From a virus: a stretch of 64,000 nt of DNA. Under the pieces are notes generated by a model. The model did no database searches. It saw only the letters and a list, made by a program, of their open reading frames with translations, and had not been told where the DNA came from. The stretch is taken from positions 29,510 to 93,509 of IMG/VR virus record IMGVR_UViG_3300030451_006341; one strand, 5' to 3'. Position 1 is the first letter of the stretch, and each line of letters opens with the position of its first letter. Of the stretch, positions 28,237 through 38,439 are shown one piece after another. A program made the position numbers and the translations under genes.

Positions 28237-29760
28237 TTATTCTTCTACTCTAAATTTGAATTCTTCTTGTTGTTCATTCCAAGAATTAGCTCTTGAATCA
28301 TAAAATGCAAATTTAAATTTGTATTCGTATCCAGGTTCAAGCAGCTTCATATCAAAATCAAAATAATTTCCTTTTACATCGTACGATAAAACAGTGTGAT
28401 TATCTGAGCCAGTTCCATAATTAACTGCCGTGAGATTATCTAAAGTTCTTACAACTTTATATGAGGCACTTTGTATGCTTGTTGTTTGTACAATTGTATT
28501 TGCTTTAGTATAAATTGTTGGATTCCAATTTTTTGGTCTAACATACAAATTGAATCTTTGTATTTGTTTTGGTTGATATGTGTTTTGTAAGTTAGTAATG
28601 TTAATAATGTAAGTTTCATTATTTTCTGTGGGTGATCCAGCATGAACCTTTGGAGTTATTGAGCCAGTATAAAATTGTGTTGAGCCACTAAACCAAACAT
28701 CATACAGTGGTGATACTGAAGAAGATGCAACTCCTACTGAGCAACTATAAATACCAGTTGATACATATCCGCCTGTAAGTGCCGTACTGTTGTCATATAA
28801 TGTTATTTTTGAACCTGATGGTGCTGTATTTGCGGTAGAGCCAGAGTACAAACTAACATAAATTGAACCTGTACCAATTGAAGGTATGTTAGTCAACTTA
28901 CCTCTAATAAAATTATATAAATACAATGTATTTAAGTTATCAGCAGCTGGTGCAAGTGAACTACTGAAATAAAAATCTGCTCTGTTATCTCTTACTGCAT
29001 CATCCCATCTAGCCTCAATTACTGGTCTTTTAAAGAAGTATTGAGTTCCGCGAGCAAAAAATCTTTTTGTAAAATATGATTTTGTAGCACCGTCTGGATT
29101 GTGGAGAACACTGCCTGAACGTGTGCCACTTGAGCTTGAAAAATAAGCCTCATAACTAGATGAAAGGAACACACCAACACCATAGTTAGTAGTTGTCCCG
29201 CTTAGCCAGCTTTCCACTAAAGGAGTAATGTTTATTTCTAAGTCTTCGGTGCCAGTTTCAAATGTTTGTTCATAAATTAAACTAGCATTTGTTGTAAGAT
29301 AATCGCCCCCTGGAGTTGTCCAAGCAGATGAATCTGATGCAGACATCCAGTTTGAACCTGGATTACCTCTTGTTAAATCCTTGTATCCCTCAAGATCCAG
29401 GCCAGTTCCTTCTTGCCACGATTGAGAAACAGGCTGTACAACAAGTTTGTAATCTCTCGGAACCGTTTTTGAATGTGCAGCATTAAAAAGCTTAAGATAA
29501 AAACTGACACTACCGCTTGCAGGTACAGTCCCAGCAGATCTGTCGCTTGAAATACTATCAATTGGAAACTGAACTAATATTCTTGATAATTCTTGTGATG
29601 CAGCTGCCACAGAACTAGAAACTGTTTCTCTACCGTAAATTGAGTAAGTCTCAATAACATCTGCAAGGCCAGAGTTGGAACCAGTGCCTCGCGTATTAAG
29701 TCCAGCTTGAAATGCATTTACAATGGTGTTGTCTGCTGAAGCAGTATATCTTGTAATCAT
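28237..29760 (-). CDS. Virion structural protein with DNRLRE-like region, 507 residues
   Basis: A 507-residue protein lying between the gp6-like gene and the giant gene. The N-terminal half (ASADNTIVNAF...WQEGTG...ITPLVESWLSGTTTNYGVGV, about residues 1-200) follows the pattern of DNRLRE-type beta-sandwich domains found in secreted and fibre-like proteins. The C-terminal half is Ser/Gly/Tyr-rich beta structure. No active-site motif is visible. Its start shares one base (TAATG) with the gp6-like stop, so translation is coupled. It is probably a baseplate-attached fibre or wedge accessory. Confidence 0.7.
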   Translation of the reverse strand: MITRYTASADNTIVNAFQAGLNTRGTGSNSGLADVIETYSIYGRETVSSSVAAASQELSRILVQFPIDSISSDRSAGTVPASGSVSFYLKLFNAAHSKTVPRDYKLVVQPVSQSWQEGTGLDLEGYKDLTRGNPGSNWMSASDSSAWTTPGGDYLTTNASLIYEQTFETGTEDLEINITPLVESWLSGTTTNYGVGVFLSSSYEAYFSSSSGTRSGSVLHNPDGATKSYFTKRFFARGTQYFFKRPVIEARWDDAVRDNRADFYFSSSLAPAADNLNTLYLYNFIRGKLTNIPSIGTGSIYVSLYSGSTANTAPSGSKITLYDNSTALTGGYVSTGIYSCSVGVASSSVSPLYDVWFSGSTQFYTGSITPKVHAGSPTENNETYIINITNLQNTYQPKQIQRFNLYVRPKNWNPTIYTKANTIVQTTSIQSASYKVVRTLDNLTAVNYGTGSDNHTVLSYDVKGNYFDFDMKLLEPGYEYKFKFAFYDSRANSWNEQQEEFKFRVEE

Positions 29761-31556
29761 TATCTAATTTTTCCTTTGATATCAGTATCTGGAAATTTAA
29801 TTTCTAAAATAGCGTTGGCAGGGCAAACAAGGTGAGTTCCATCTTGAGACATGTTTGAGTTTATATCCAATCTAATATTTGAATGTTGACCACCTGTTTT
29901 GTTTACTAATTTTACTTTTATAACATCGAGAATATCTTGTGATTTTTTTAATTCTGAATAAATATCACTAAGGTAAATTGGCTCACCAATAAAAAACCCA
30001 CTGGAAAATTTTTGTTTAATTGTGGCAATTGAATTATCTAGTACTTCTGCTTTATTGGCACCACTTACAGACTTCACAACAAATTCCACACCAACATTAA
30101 CAATGTAGGCATCCAGAATATCAACAGTATCATTTAACATTCTATACTGATTTATCCAAGTTTTTAAATTATTTTTTATTGTATTGTTAGTGGCAATCAG
30201 TTTTCCTTGTGGATCTTCTGAAATGCAATACATATTTAAGTTTCTTTTTAACGAATCTTGATCTTTCTGAACAGACACCCTTTTTATTGAACCAAATTTT
30301 CCTGGCATTCTGTATGCCAAACTTTCATAATCGCTTTGTGTCACTGCACGGTTTTGTGTAGGAAACGTATCGTAAATTCTTCTTTTTAATTCCGCAGAGC
30401 TAATATTAGAATTATCACCTGTGATTGGTGTTTCATTTTGAACTTCTAAAGAACCCCTTACTGTGGAAACAATTGCTTGTGATAAATTAGACTCGTTTTC
30501 AAAAGCCATCGAAGTGGTAACAACTTTATTTAATTGATTAACGGCAACATTTGAATCAGTTGGGTTAGTGGCGCGATATGTTATTATTAATGTTGTGTTA
30601 GAGGGCACTGTTCCAAAGTTTGAATTTTTTGATATTTTTGTTGGATCAAACGTAGTGTCGGTAACGTATGCTTTACCAAACACATCTAAAGCAACTTGTT
30701 GTGGGTTTGCAATTACATTTGACTCTGTTTCTGTGCCAGATCCAAATTGTAATACAGCGCCATCTATACTTTTTTCAATAGTAAATTTTCTAGATACTAA
30801 CATTGGCTTTAAAATTGATGGAGCATTGTCATTTTTAAAGTTAGAGTTTGGTATTTCTTTAAAAATCATATCTTGAGACAAATACTCAACTTCAAAATAC
30901 TGATTACCGTCGCTATCAAAAACAGATATAATTTCGGAAGTATTTGGTATATTTAAATTAATTCTCTTGAAGCTTTCATAAGCTCCAATTTTTATTTCTT
31001 TTTGTGCAAACTGGCCAGAAACCACGTTTCCATATGCTTTAATAGCATAATGTGTTGGGGCACCTGTAGTATTGTTAACTCTGGCAACTACAATTTGATT
31101 TTTTGAGTTATTAAAATCAACATTGTCAATCAAAACAAAATCAGAACCAGAATCCGATGAAAAGCTTGTGCCTCTTTTTACTATTGGTATGTAATTTTTA
31201 TCAGGACCCATACCACTAACATTTGCAGGTACAAGAATATACAGTGCCACTATACCATAAGTTGAGGGGCGCCCTGGATCTTTATAGCCTAATGCTCTAC
31301 CGTGTCTTATAATATTTTTTGTTTCAAACGCAGTATCTAAAAAAGATTCATTTATATTAAAATCAATCTGAAGTGCCATCTGGTCTGCTACATATGCAAC
31401 AGCGTCAATCATCATCGAACCAAACGAAGCTTCACTAAAATCTTGAAAATTATCGGGATAAAATCTTTCCGCTAATTCCATCAGATCGTTTCTGATTGTT
31501 GTAAATTCTCTACTAGTATAGTTTATAGGTAAATTCTTTTTTTGCTCGTTAGACAT
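29760..31556 (-). CDS. gp6: Baseplate wedge protein, gp6-like (baseplate J family)
   Basis: A 598-residue baseplate wedge subunit of the T4 gp6/baseplate J family, which forms the ring around the central hub. Visible marks are the N-terminal INYTSREFTTIRNDLMELAE, then FSEASFGSMMIDAVAYVADQ and the INESFLDTAFETKNIIRHGR helix, and in the C-terminal half RAVTQSDYESLAYRMPGKFG, the usual J-family signature. It directly follows gp25, the normal partner order. GAGGAAA lies 7 bases before ATG 31556, and a candidate late-promoter motif overlaps the gp25 stop. Confidence 0.92.
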   Translation of the reverse strand: MSNEQKKNLPINYTSREFTTIRNDLMELAERFYPDNFQDFSEASFGSMMIDAVAYVADQMALQIDFNINESFLDTAFETKNIIRHGRALGYKDPGRPSTYGIVALYILVPANVSGMGPDKNYIPIVKRGTSFSSDSGSDFVLIDNVDFNNSKNQIVVARVNNTTGAPTHYAIKAYGNVVSGQFAQKEIKIGAYESFKRINLNIPNTSEIISVFDSDGNQYFEVEYLSQDMIFKEIPNSNFKNDNAPSILKPMLVSRKFTIEKSIDGAVLQFGSGTETESNVIANPQQVALDVFGKAYVTDTTFDPTKISKNSNFGTVPSNTTLIITYRATNPTDSNVAVNQLNKVVTTSMAFENESNLSQAIVSTVRGSLEVQNETPITGDNSNISSAELKRRIYDTFPTQNRAVTQSDYESLAYRMPGKFGSIKRVSVQKDQDSLKRNLNMYCISEDPQGKLIATNNTIKNNLKTWINQYRMLNDTVDILDAYIVNVGVEFVVKSVSGANKAEVLDNSIATIKQKFSSGFFIGEPIYLSDIYSELKKSQDILDVIKVKLVNKTGGQHSNIRLDINSNMSQDGTHLVCPANAILEIKFPDTDIKGKIR

Positions 31557-31570
31557 ATATTTTCCTCATA

Positions 31571-31939
31571 CTAAATAGTAAATTCTAACAAATCATCTAG
31601 CCCAGCGCTGGCTAACTTGTAATAAACTTGAAATGCTAATGAATTTGTGTCAGGGTTTGTTTGAAAAAATGTTATTTTGGTTATTTTAACAGCTGGCATA
31701 TATGTGGCTACTTGTTGTGTGATTTTATCATATATTTCAGATTGTATTCCTTCGTTAAAATTAGCGAAAAGATAAGTTTTTATACCCACACCAAAATCTG
31801 GATCCATTATTCTTTCACCAGGATTTGTTAGTATAATCATTTTTAAATTTTGTTTAACAGTTTCTTGAATAGTTTTCAACATTTGAAAACCATCATTTGA
31901 ACTTTTTAGTAATGGTATTGCAACCCCAATCGATGACAT
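31571..31939 (-). CDS. gp25: Baseplate wedge protein, gp25-like (lysozyme-fold, GPW/gp25 family)
   Basis: A 122-residue baseplate wedge protein that helps start sheath assembly. The family signature LTNPGERIMDPDFGVGIKTY is at residues 37-56. ATG 31939 is preferred: it has GAGG 7 bases upstream and gives the family's length. An upstream in-frame ATG at 31966 would add nine residues (MTYLYRGFK) and overlap the previous stop as ATGA, so it cannot be excluded. Together with gp6 it fixes this block as T4-type baseplate genes. Confidence 0.92.
   Translation of the reverse strand: MSSIGVAIPLLKSSNDGFQMLKTIQETVKQNLKMIILTNPGERIMDPDFGVGIKTYLFANFNEGIQSEIYDKITQQVATYMPAVKITKITFFQTNPDTNSLAFQVYYKLASAGLDDLLEFTI
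31572..31577 (-). promoter_or_regulatory. Candidate late-promoter motif CTATTTAG before gp6
   Basis: The minus strand reads TTTACTATTTAGTATGAGG; TATTTA ends 15 bases before the gp6 ATG and overlaps the gp25 stop. Confidence 0.35.
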
Positions 31940-31954
31940 TTTGAATCCTCTATA

Positions 31955-31960
31955 TAAATA
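31955..31960 (-). promoter_or_regulatory. Candidate late-promoter motif ATATTTAT before gp25
   Basis: The minus strand reads CATATTTATATAGAGG; TATTTA ends 15 bases before ATG 31939 and begins 2 bases after the stop of the 2155-residue gene. Confidence 0.35.
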
Positions 31961-31962
31961 TG

Positions 31963-34900
31963 TCACTCATCATTTTTAGTGCATAATTTACCGCGACCAT
32001 TAAAAGGTGAAGTTTTCATCAATCTTCCCCAGTCCCACCAAGATAAAAATCCAGCACCAGGTGGTAGCGAAAGTATTGCTTTTAGATTTTGTGCATATAT
32101 GTTTCCACCATTATCAAGTTTACTTAAACTTTTTACAGAAGATTCAAAGTCTCTTGAGTTATAAAGTGGCTTAAAAAGTCTTTTAATTACAGATCTTGAA
32201 TTTCTTAAAAGTTCTTTATCCCACTCATCCCAAGTTCTATAACCAATAGACCAGCCTCTATTTCTGTCTTTATAATGTTCCCATCCAGGATTGCCTTCAA
32301 TACTTTCAACCACACCTTCTTCTGTAATAGTTGCTGTTAAACCTGGCTTGTCTCCAAGGCTATCTGTCTGATTGTCACCTTTCTCAACAGTTAATTGACC
32401 AATTGAAGGTAAAAATCCTAAATCGTTATAAATTGCTATAAGTGAAGTAAATTTATTAACTGGTATCACATAATTCATTAATATCTTAAATTTTTCATCA
32501 TCTCTAAGCATGTTTATTAAACAATAAAGTAGTTTCGAATTTGGTTCAATAGTAGGCATTTGAGAACATTTTAAATCAAGAGCATCCATTTCCACTGTTG
32601 TGACAGTTCTATTTTTTCCATTAATCCTAATTGAAAACTGTAATCCATACCTTACACCTAATTGACCTGTTGTTCCAATAACTCGATCTTGTTCGTCTTT
32701 AACCAACTCTAGCGTCCCAGGGTAAACATCAGAGATATTTTTTGTTGGGTCATTACTTTTAATAATACTTACGGCTTCGCTTGGAGAATACCTAGTTCCA
32801 TTAATAGAAATATATTTTTCTATTTTTAAAGGTTTATTTTCTGATGTGGAAGGTGCTGAACCATAACCATCGACATCTCCAATTTCTATTTCTACTTTGT
32901 GCGCAAACAATGTAAGCTCTTCATGTGTCTCATCAGAGTGCGCCTCGCCAACCATGTATATTTCTACACCATCTTCGTTTTCATGTTTGTGAAAATATCC
33001 AACATATTCAGTGCCATCTGGTAATGATAACTCGCCGCCACTGGTGTATAGATTTTCATCATCATCTACTTCACCCAAATCTACAACTTTTTCAACAATT
33101 TCTTTATCCATGTCAAGTGATTCTGCACCAACAGCAAAGTTTTTTAATACATACAGCATTAAGTCATTATACTCTGGCTTGAGATTATATTGTTTAGAAT
33201 TTTTGTTAAATGTTTCAGCAATTACTGTAAGTTCTTTTGCAACAAATTCTTTTAAAATAAGCTTGGCATCCTCTTCAGTTGCTTGAACAGCATCTAAATT
33301 TTTCTCGTATCGCCAACTTTTTAATGTTTGAAGCCTTTGAGCACGACGGGTTGCTTTAGCAGCTTTAAGTCTTGTTTTATTAGGGTATTTGTATTTTTCT
33401 TGTTTGTCGTTCAGTCTATACATTGCTTGTAAAACAGGCTCAGGTGGGATAACTCTACCTTCATCAGCTAAGCGGGCGTAGGTTTGCACTGATTGTTCCA
33501 AAAATGCATACCAAAACTCTTCATCCTTAAAGGTATTGAATGCTTCAAGAAAGTCTCCTTGAGCATCTTTAAAATCTTTTTCCATAATTTCTACAATATA
33601 AGCAGAAAATATAGAACTGTAATTTTCTTTAATTGTGGTGTTAAATGTTGTAAAAGTGGCCATAGCTTTAACAAAATGAACTGAAGCATATATTCTGCAA
33701 GCTGCTGTTATTAAACTTTGAATAGTGGCTTTTGATTCTCTCATTAAAATTCTGTTGTAAGGATTTTCAAGCACGCAGTCAGGATCGCCTTTTAATCTTT
33801 GATCTTCTGGCATTGTATTATATGACTCTGCAGTTGAATCAGTAATCTGTTTAAAATCAACTAAGTCAGTATATTGTGGTTTACATGGACCAGCATCTGG
33901 AAACATAACATCAATCATACCAAGCCAGCCTGTGTTGTCCATTGGTTTAATAAATATTTTAGGTCTTGTGTAGCTGCCACCGTATGTTGTTGGATCTAAG
34001 AAAAATACTCTGTTTTCTTTCTCGCCTTTAAATTGCATGTGGCTGATACCTAAAATCATATCATCGTTACTTATTTTTCTATCCCCATCTGCTTTACCAT
34101 CCGAGTCATAGTCGGTAACTCTAGCTTTGCCATACGGTGTGCCTCCAGGTGATACTTCACTTTGCCCTCTTTTAAGAACATATTCCATGTCTTCTTCTGT
34201 TAAATCATCAACTGCTGCCCCGTATAACCAAGCAGCTTTAGTTGGATAATTTGTGCCGTCAATATCTTTAGCAGTACCACATACATCGCTAAGCATTTTT
34301 TGCAATAAAGTAGTTAAGAAACTATCATGAAATGATTTTATATTAGCGCTGGGTTCAAGACCAGTTAAATCAGCAAGCATATATATTTGTGGAATAAATT
34401 CTTTTAAAGTATTTTGAGTGCTTAAGTAATGTGGATAATTTACTACCTCTATACTGTCAAGTGTGTTATCAACAGACAAAAATTCATATTTTCTTTCCCT
34501 TATAAAATCATTGTCAGGATTAATGTCATTTTCTTTGGTAACCTCATCACTTGGCTGTCTATCGAAAGTTTTATAAATAATAGCTACTCTTGCATTATCA
34601 TCAAATCTATTAACAAAGATTTTTTCACTATTTGAGTTCTCTTTATAACTGTGAACATCAGAAACCCACATTTTCAAATCAAATCCAAAACCAAATTTTT
34701 GATTTCTATCTTTTTTATCTAAACCATCGTTATTATCTTGAAAGCTTAAAATTACATCGGCTTTGTCTTTTCTTGCGCCTTTTTTGATAACCACTCTTTC
34801 GTTGTCCATGTCAACAGTAAATCGAGTATTGTATCCAAAATCAGGCATTGTCAACAAGTTAACGTTTAAAGTTCCAAAAAATCCTTTATAACCTAAAGCT

Positions 34901-37900
34901 TCAAAAGATCTGTACATTCTTCTACCTGTTCTGACATTATCCTCAGTGTTGTCACTGTTAAATTCGGCTTTGTTGCTCAACACACTTTCATTATTTGAAA
35001 GCTTATACATTTGCTGCCACAAATGTTCTGCGACATAAGTTGGGAACTGACCCTCTTGTCTACTCACCCCTACTCCATCAATGTTAGTCGGGCCAAACAG
35101 GCTCGCTTCGGCTGCTTCAAGAAATGTTGGGGCGTCTTTTTCAACTTGACTAGCATAATCAACATATCTTTTTCTACTTGCAGATCTTCTTCTATGGGTG
35201 CTTAGTGCTCTCCCCTTTGTATCTGCCAAAACCATATTCATCAAGCCCCAATCATCTTGCCCAGCAAAAAGACCACCATTGCCAAGCATATCTTTTGAAT
35301 AGGCTACTTGTAGCTGCTGTAAAACTCCATCAACTAATCCTGTAGTGACAGCATTATCTAACTCATTTTCATAAGGTAAAATACCATCGTCACAGCCAGG
35401 TGTTGATATTAAAGGAGGCAAAGCATCAGAGATTGCGTTTGCAACACCACCTTGTGTGAGTCCTGTGAGTTCTTCCAAATCTTCTAACAAATCATTTTGC
35501 AAACCATCAAACATTGTTTGGCACTGTTCACGCGTAGCTCTACCCTCAAGCAACATACAGCGTCTATCTCTAAATGCATCTAAATCTTCAGTTGTGGCAC
35601 ACAGTGAAGGATTAGCTGGCAAATCATCCTCGGCTGGCAGATTGTCAATAAAATCTCTAAAGTTTGAGCGTACGCCTGCAGGCATTAAATTACCAACATT
35701 AGTAAATAAATCGGCTAAATCTTGTTGTGTTGGAATTGCATCAGCAAATTCAGGAAACTGATTTAAAAGTATGGTGTGCCCTGCCTCTAAGAACTCAGGT
35801 GATGCGTCACCGACTGTAGCGCCGATGCATTCTTTTCTTGTAGTGGCGCTAGATAGTGCTTCGCAAAATTCTTTAATTCTTTCAGAATTTGATAGGGCTG
35901 CACCACCAACACCAAATTTTGCAAACATGTCTGCAATTGTAGCGTCTACTTGCTCTTGTGATGCGTTTGGTCCACAAATTGACTCTTTAACAATATTGCT
36001 GATTGTATCTCTGCCAGAGACCAAATCAGGCAATGAAGCAACTAAACTGCCAACTGTCTCCAAAGCTTTACAAATAGCATCACCAATAAGTTGGCACACT
36101 TTAACAAGAATTCTGAACAATATTCTTAACAAAACCTGCTGGATTGCAACAATTAGTGCCTCATAAAGTTTTTCTAAAATGTCTGACCACTCGGGGATCC
36201 AGCCAAATGGATTTTGCAACATTGGTAGCTGGATTTCATTAATGTTTCTGCAAAATGGTAAATCAATACTGTTTAAAAAGTCTGCAAAATTTGGATCAAA
36301 CGTAGGTGGTGCTGGACAATCAAATATAGAAATAATTTTTGCAATGATTTCTGCTCCAGGAAATTGATTTAATTGATCAACAAGTGAAAGCAGATCATTG
36401 CTGTAAACTTCTATTAGCGCAATAATATATGCGTCCATTATTGAATCAGGGTTTATACCAAAATTATTATTTCCTTCGGATAGTGTTTGGCGCGCTTCAT
36501 CGTATTTTTGTGCTAATGTGCGCTGATTTTTTTGAGCATATGGATTGTTTAAGGATACCTGCCTTACTTCGTTGTCATAGTTACCATAGCTTTTGGTTGC
36601 TAATTCTCTTTCTAATAATTCTTCATCTTCCCATGGTTTACTAAATGTAATCTTGCCAAATAATGGAACATTGTCATCACCCCTTTCTACATCATCTAAT
36701 CTTTGATCAGATCTAGCTGGCGGTTCTGAAAGTTTTTTCTTAACAAGCTCATCTAATTCTGCTTGCTTATCAGGTGGTAATCCCACAAAAAGAGTGCCCC
36801 AGTTATTTAATGGAAGGGCTTTCAATGCAGATTTGAGAGCAACTTTTAGGGCCTCTTCTAATGTTAAACCTTTGAATAAACACTTAATCGCATCCATCAT
36901 AAGATCAAGTAGCCCGCACAGTTTTAAGCGACCTAAACCATCACGATAGAGAGATCTGACAATTTCATCTGTTGAAGTTCCGAGCGGCAAGGATGTAGCC
37001 AACAATGCTGCACACATTTGTACAAACACCTGATCATCTGATTCTAATTGCTCAAACGCTTGAGATGTGGCCATGGCTGCAATTGATTTTGTTTCGCCAG
37101 TTTTTGGATCTTTTAGTTTATTAAAAGCAACTCTTTGTTTACCTTTTTTGTTTGTTTTATAAACAATACCCATTTGTTCTAATTCAGTATTGATATCTCC
37201 CATGGATCTTTTACAAACATTTTTATGAAATGCATAAGCAACTGCATCCCCAATACTAAAAATATCATCGACAATATCTTGACCAAGCTGTTTAGCTTCA
37301 TTAGCTAAGTTATCGGTAACACAACTTAAAGCAGTTTTTAAGTTGTCATTGTCATTTTCTGGCGCTGGAAATTTTTGTTGCGTTACGACTTTTGGGTAGG
37401 TAAACTCTTGCACAAACTCTAACCACGGACGTGCCACTCTTGCGCTTAAAAATGTATCAATTTCATCAAGTCTGGAAAAGTACGCTAACGCTGTTGGATC
37501 TTTATATGCTGCTTTACTGTTTAGCGATGTTAATCTTTTTTTACCAAAAACTTTAGGTTTTTCACGACAACCAACTGTGTATATTTTAAGCTTAGTAAGC
37601 TTATATTCTGCACTAAACTCCATTGTAAACTTTGTTACATTGTTAAAGCTAAAAAGATATTTAAAATCTTTACCAGGGTTACCTAAAAATAAGTTGTAAT
37701 TTCTATCGTTTAAAAAATTATCTAATTCTTTCAAGACGTCAGCCATTCTTGATGATCCAACAAAAAACCCAGGATCTCCATATCTATCAAATTTATTATG
37801 TGCAAAAACTGCACCGCTGTCTTCAAAAAAAAGATTGCCACCTTCCACGCCAGTAAAAACACGATAATATCTTGAATAAAGATACATTGCTTTTCTAAGC

Positions 37901-38430
37901 TTCATTAACTTAGGAAAAACGTCTTTTGTGTCATAGGTAACAGTAACGGGCCCTGCTGGCTCTTTGTCCTCATCTGCTTCTGGTATTACATCATCTTCTA
38001 TTAATGCAAATTGTTCAACAGGTACCGAGTACAATAATTTTACTGGTAAACCTTCTCGGGGGCTCAAATCATATTTAGAATACTGAACATGTGTTCTAAG
38101 CATATCAATAGTTTCAGCACTAGATATTTTATTAAAGTTATCAAGCAGAGAATCTAGTGCAATTGATTCATATTGTTCAAATAATTCATCAACATTTTCT
38201 GGTAGTGCAGTTTGCTCAGTGACAACTGTGCACTGCATTAAACAATATTTTTCGTTAAACCATGGTTCTTGTGTATCTCTTTTTTTCCAATTAGGAACAA
38301 CTGCGTTTGGATTTCTTGTGCATGGTGGACATTTATTAACCAACAAAATATCACTGGTAAAATCTTTACAAACGTCAGGAAGACCATCATTATTTTTATC
38401 TTGATATCTTAAAAAGGGTGATTTAGCCAT
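31963..38430 (-). CDS. Very large virion structural protein, 2155 residues, Cys-rich N-terminus
   Basis: An unrecognised giant structural protein upstream of gp25. Its first 70 residues hold a thrombospondin-3/EF-hand-like calcium loop (DKNNDGLPDVC, 11-21) and a Cys cluster (C21, C34, C37, C63, C67). A second calcium-loop-like stretch (DYDSDGKADGD) lies near residue 1445. Around residues 720-810, long hydrophobic helices occur (LEKLYEALIVAIQQVLLRILFRILVKVCQLIG). The gene sits between the tail-lysozyme module and gp25, so a central baseplate or tail-tip role is likely but not shown. An AAAGG site precedes ATG 38430. Confidence 0.75.
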   Translation of the reverse strand: MAKSPFLRYQDKNNDGLPDVCKDFTSDILLVNKCPPCTRNPNAVVPNWKKRDTQEPWFNEKYCLMQCTVVTEQTALPENVDELFEQYESIALDSLLDNFNKISSAETIDMLRTHVQYSKYDLSPREGLPVKLLYSVPVEQFALIEDDVIPEADEDKEPAGPVTVTYDTKDVFPKLMKLRKAMYLYSRYYRVFTGVEGGNLFFEDSGAVFAHNKFDRYGDPGFFVGSSRMADVLKELDNFLNDRNYNLFLGNPGKDFKYLFSFNNVTKFTMEFSAEYKLTKLKIYTVGCREKPKVFGKKRLTSLNSKAAYKDPTALAYFSRLDEIDTFLSARVARPWLEFVQEFTYPKVVTQQKFPAPENDNDNLKTALSCVTDNLANEAKQLGQDIVDDIFSIGDAVAYAFHKNVCKRSMGDINTELEQMGIVYKTNKKGKQRVAFNKLKDPKTGETKSIAAMATSQAFEQLESDDQVFVQMCAALLATSLPLGTSTDEIVRSLYRDGLGRLKLCGLLDLMMDAIKCLFKGLTLEEALKVALKSALKALPLNNWGTLFVGLPPDKQAELDELVKKKLSEPPARSDQRLDDVERGDDNVPLFGKITFSKPWEDEELLERELATKSYGNYDNEVRQVSLNNPYAQKNQRTLAQKYDEARQTLSEGNNNFGINPDSIMDAYIIALIEVYSNDLLSLVDQLNQFPGAEIIAKIISIFDCPAPPTFDPNFADFLNSIDLPFCRNINEIQLPMLQNPFGWIPEWSDILEKLYEALIVAIQQVLLRILFRILVKVCQLIGDAICKALETVGSLVASLPDLVSGRDTISNIVKESICGPNASQEQVDATIADMFAKFGVGGAALSNSERIKEFCEALSSATTRKECIGATVGDASPEFLEAGHTILLNQFPEFADAIPTQQDLADLFTNVGNLMPAGVRSNFRDFIDNLPAEDDLPANPSLCATTEDLDAFRDRRCMLLEGRATREQCQTMFDGLQNDLLEDLEELTGLTQGGVANAISDALPPLISTPGCDDGILPYENELDNAVTTGLVDGVLQQLQVAYSKDMLGNGGLFAGQDDWGLMNMVLADTKGRALSTHRRRSASRKRYVDYASQVEKDAPTFLEAAEASLFGPTNIDGVGVSRQEGQFPTYVAEHLWQQMYKLSNNESVLSNKAEFNSDNTEDNVRTGRRMYRSFEALGYKGFFGTLNVNLLTMPDFGYNTRFTVDMDNERVVIKKGARKDKADVILSFQDNNDGLDKKDRNQKFGFGFDLKMWVSDVHSYKENSNSEKIFVNRFDDNARVAIIYKTFDRQPSDEVTKENDINPDNDFIRERKYEFLSVDNTLDSIEVVNYPHYLSTQNTLKEFIPQIYMLADLTGLEPSANIKSFHDSFLTTLLQKMLSDVCGTAKDIDGTNYPTKAAWLYGAAVDDLTEEDMEYVLKRGQSEVSPGGTPYGKARVTDYDSDGKADGDRKISNDDMILGISHMQFKGEKENRVFFLDPTTYGGSYTRPKIFIKPMDNTGWLGMIDVMFPDAGPCKPQYTDLVDFKQITDSTAESYNTMPEDQRLKGDPDCVLENPYNRILMRESKATIQSLITAACRIYASVHFVKAMATFTTFNTTIKENYSSIFSAYIVEIMEKDFKDAQGDFLEAFNTFKDEEFWYAFLEQSVQTYARLADEGRVIPPEPVLQAMYRLNDKQEKYKYPNKTRLKAAKATRRAQRLQTLKSWRYEKNLDAVQATEEDAKLILKEFVAKELTVIAETFNKNSKQYNLKPEYNDLMLYVLKNFAVGAESLDMDKEIVEKVVDLGEVDDDENLYTSGGELSLPDGTEYVGYFHKHENEDGVEIYMVGEAHSDETHEELTLFAHKVEIEIGDVDGYGSAPSTSENKPLKIEKYISINGTRYSPSEAVSIIKSNDPTKNISDVYPGTLELVKDEQDRVIGTTGQLGVRYGLQFSIRINGKNRTVTTVEMDALDLKCSQMPTIEPNSKLLYCLINMLRDDEKFKILMNYVIPVNKFTSLIAIYNDLGFLPSIGQLTVEKGDNQTDSLGDKPGLTATITEEGVVESIEGNPGWEHYKDRNRGWSIGYRTWDEWDKELLRNSRSVIKRLFKPLYNSRDFESSVKSLSKLDNGGNIYAQNLKAILSLPPGAGFLSWWDWGRLMKTSPFNGRGKLCTKNDE

Positions 38431-38439
38431 GTTATACCT

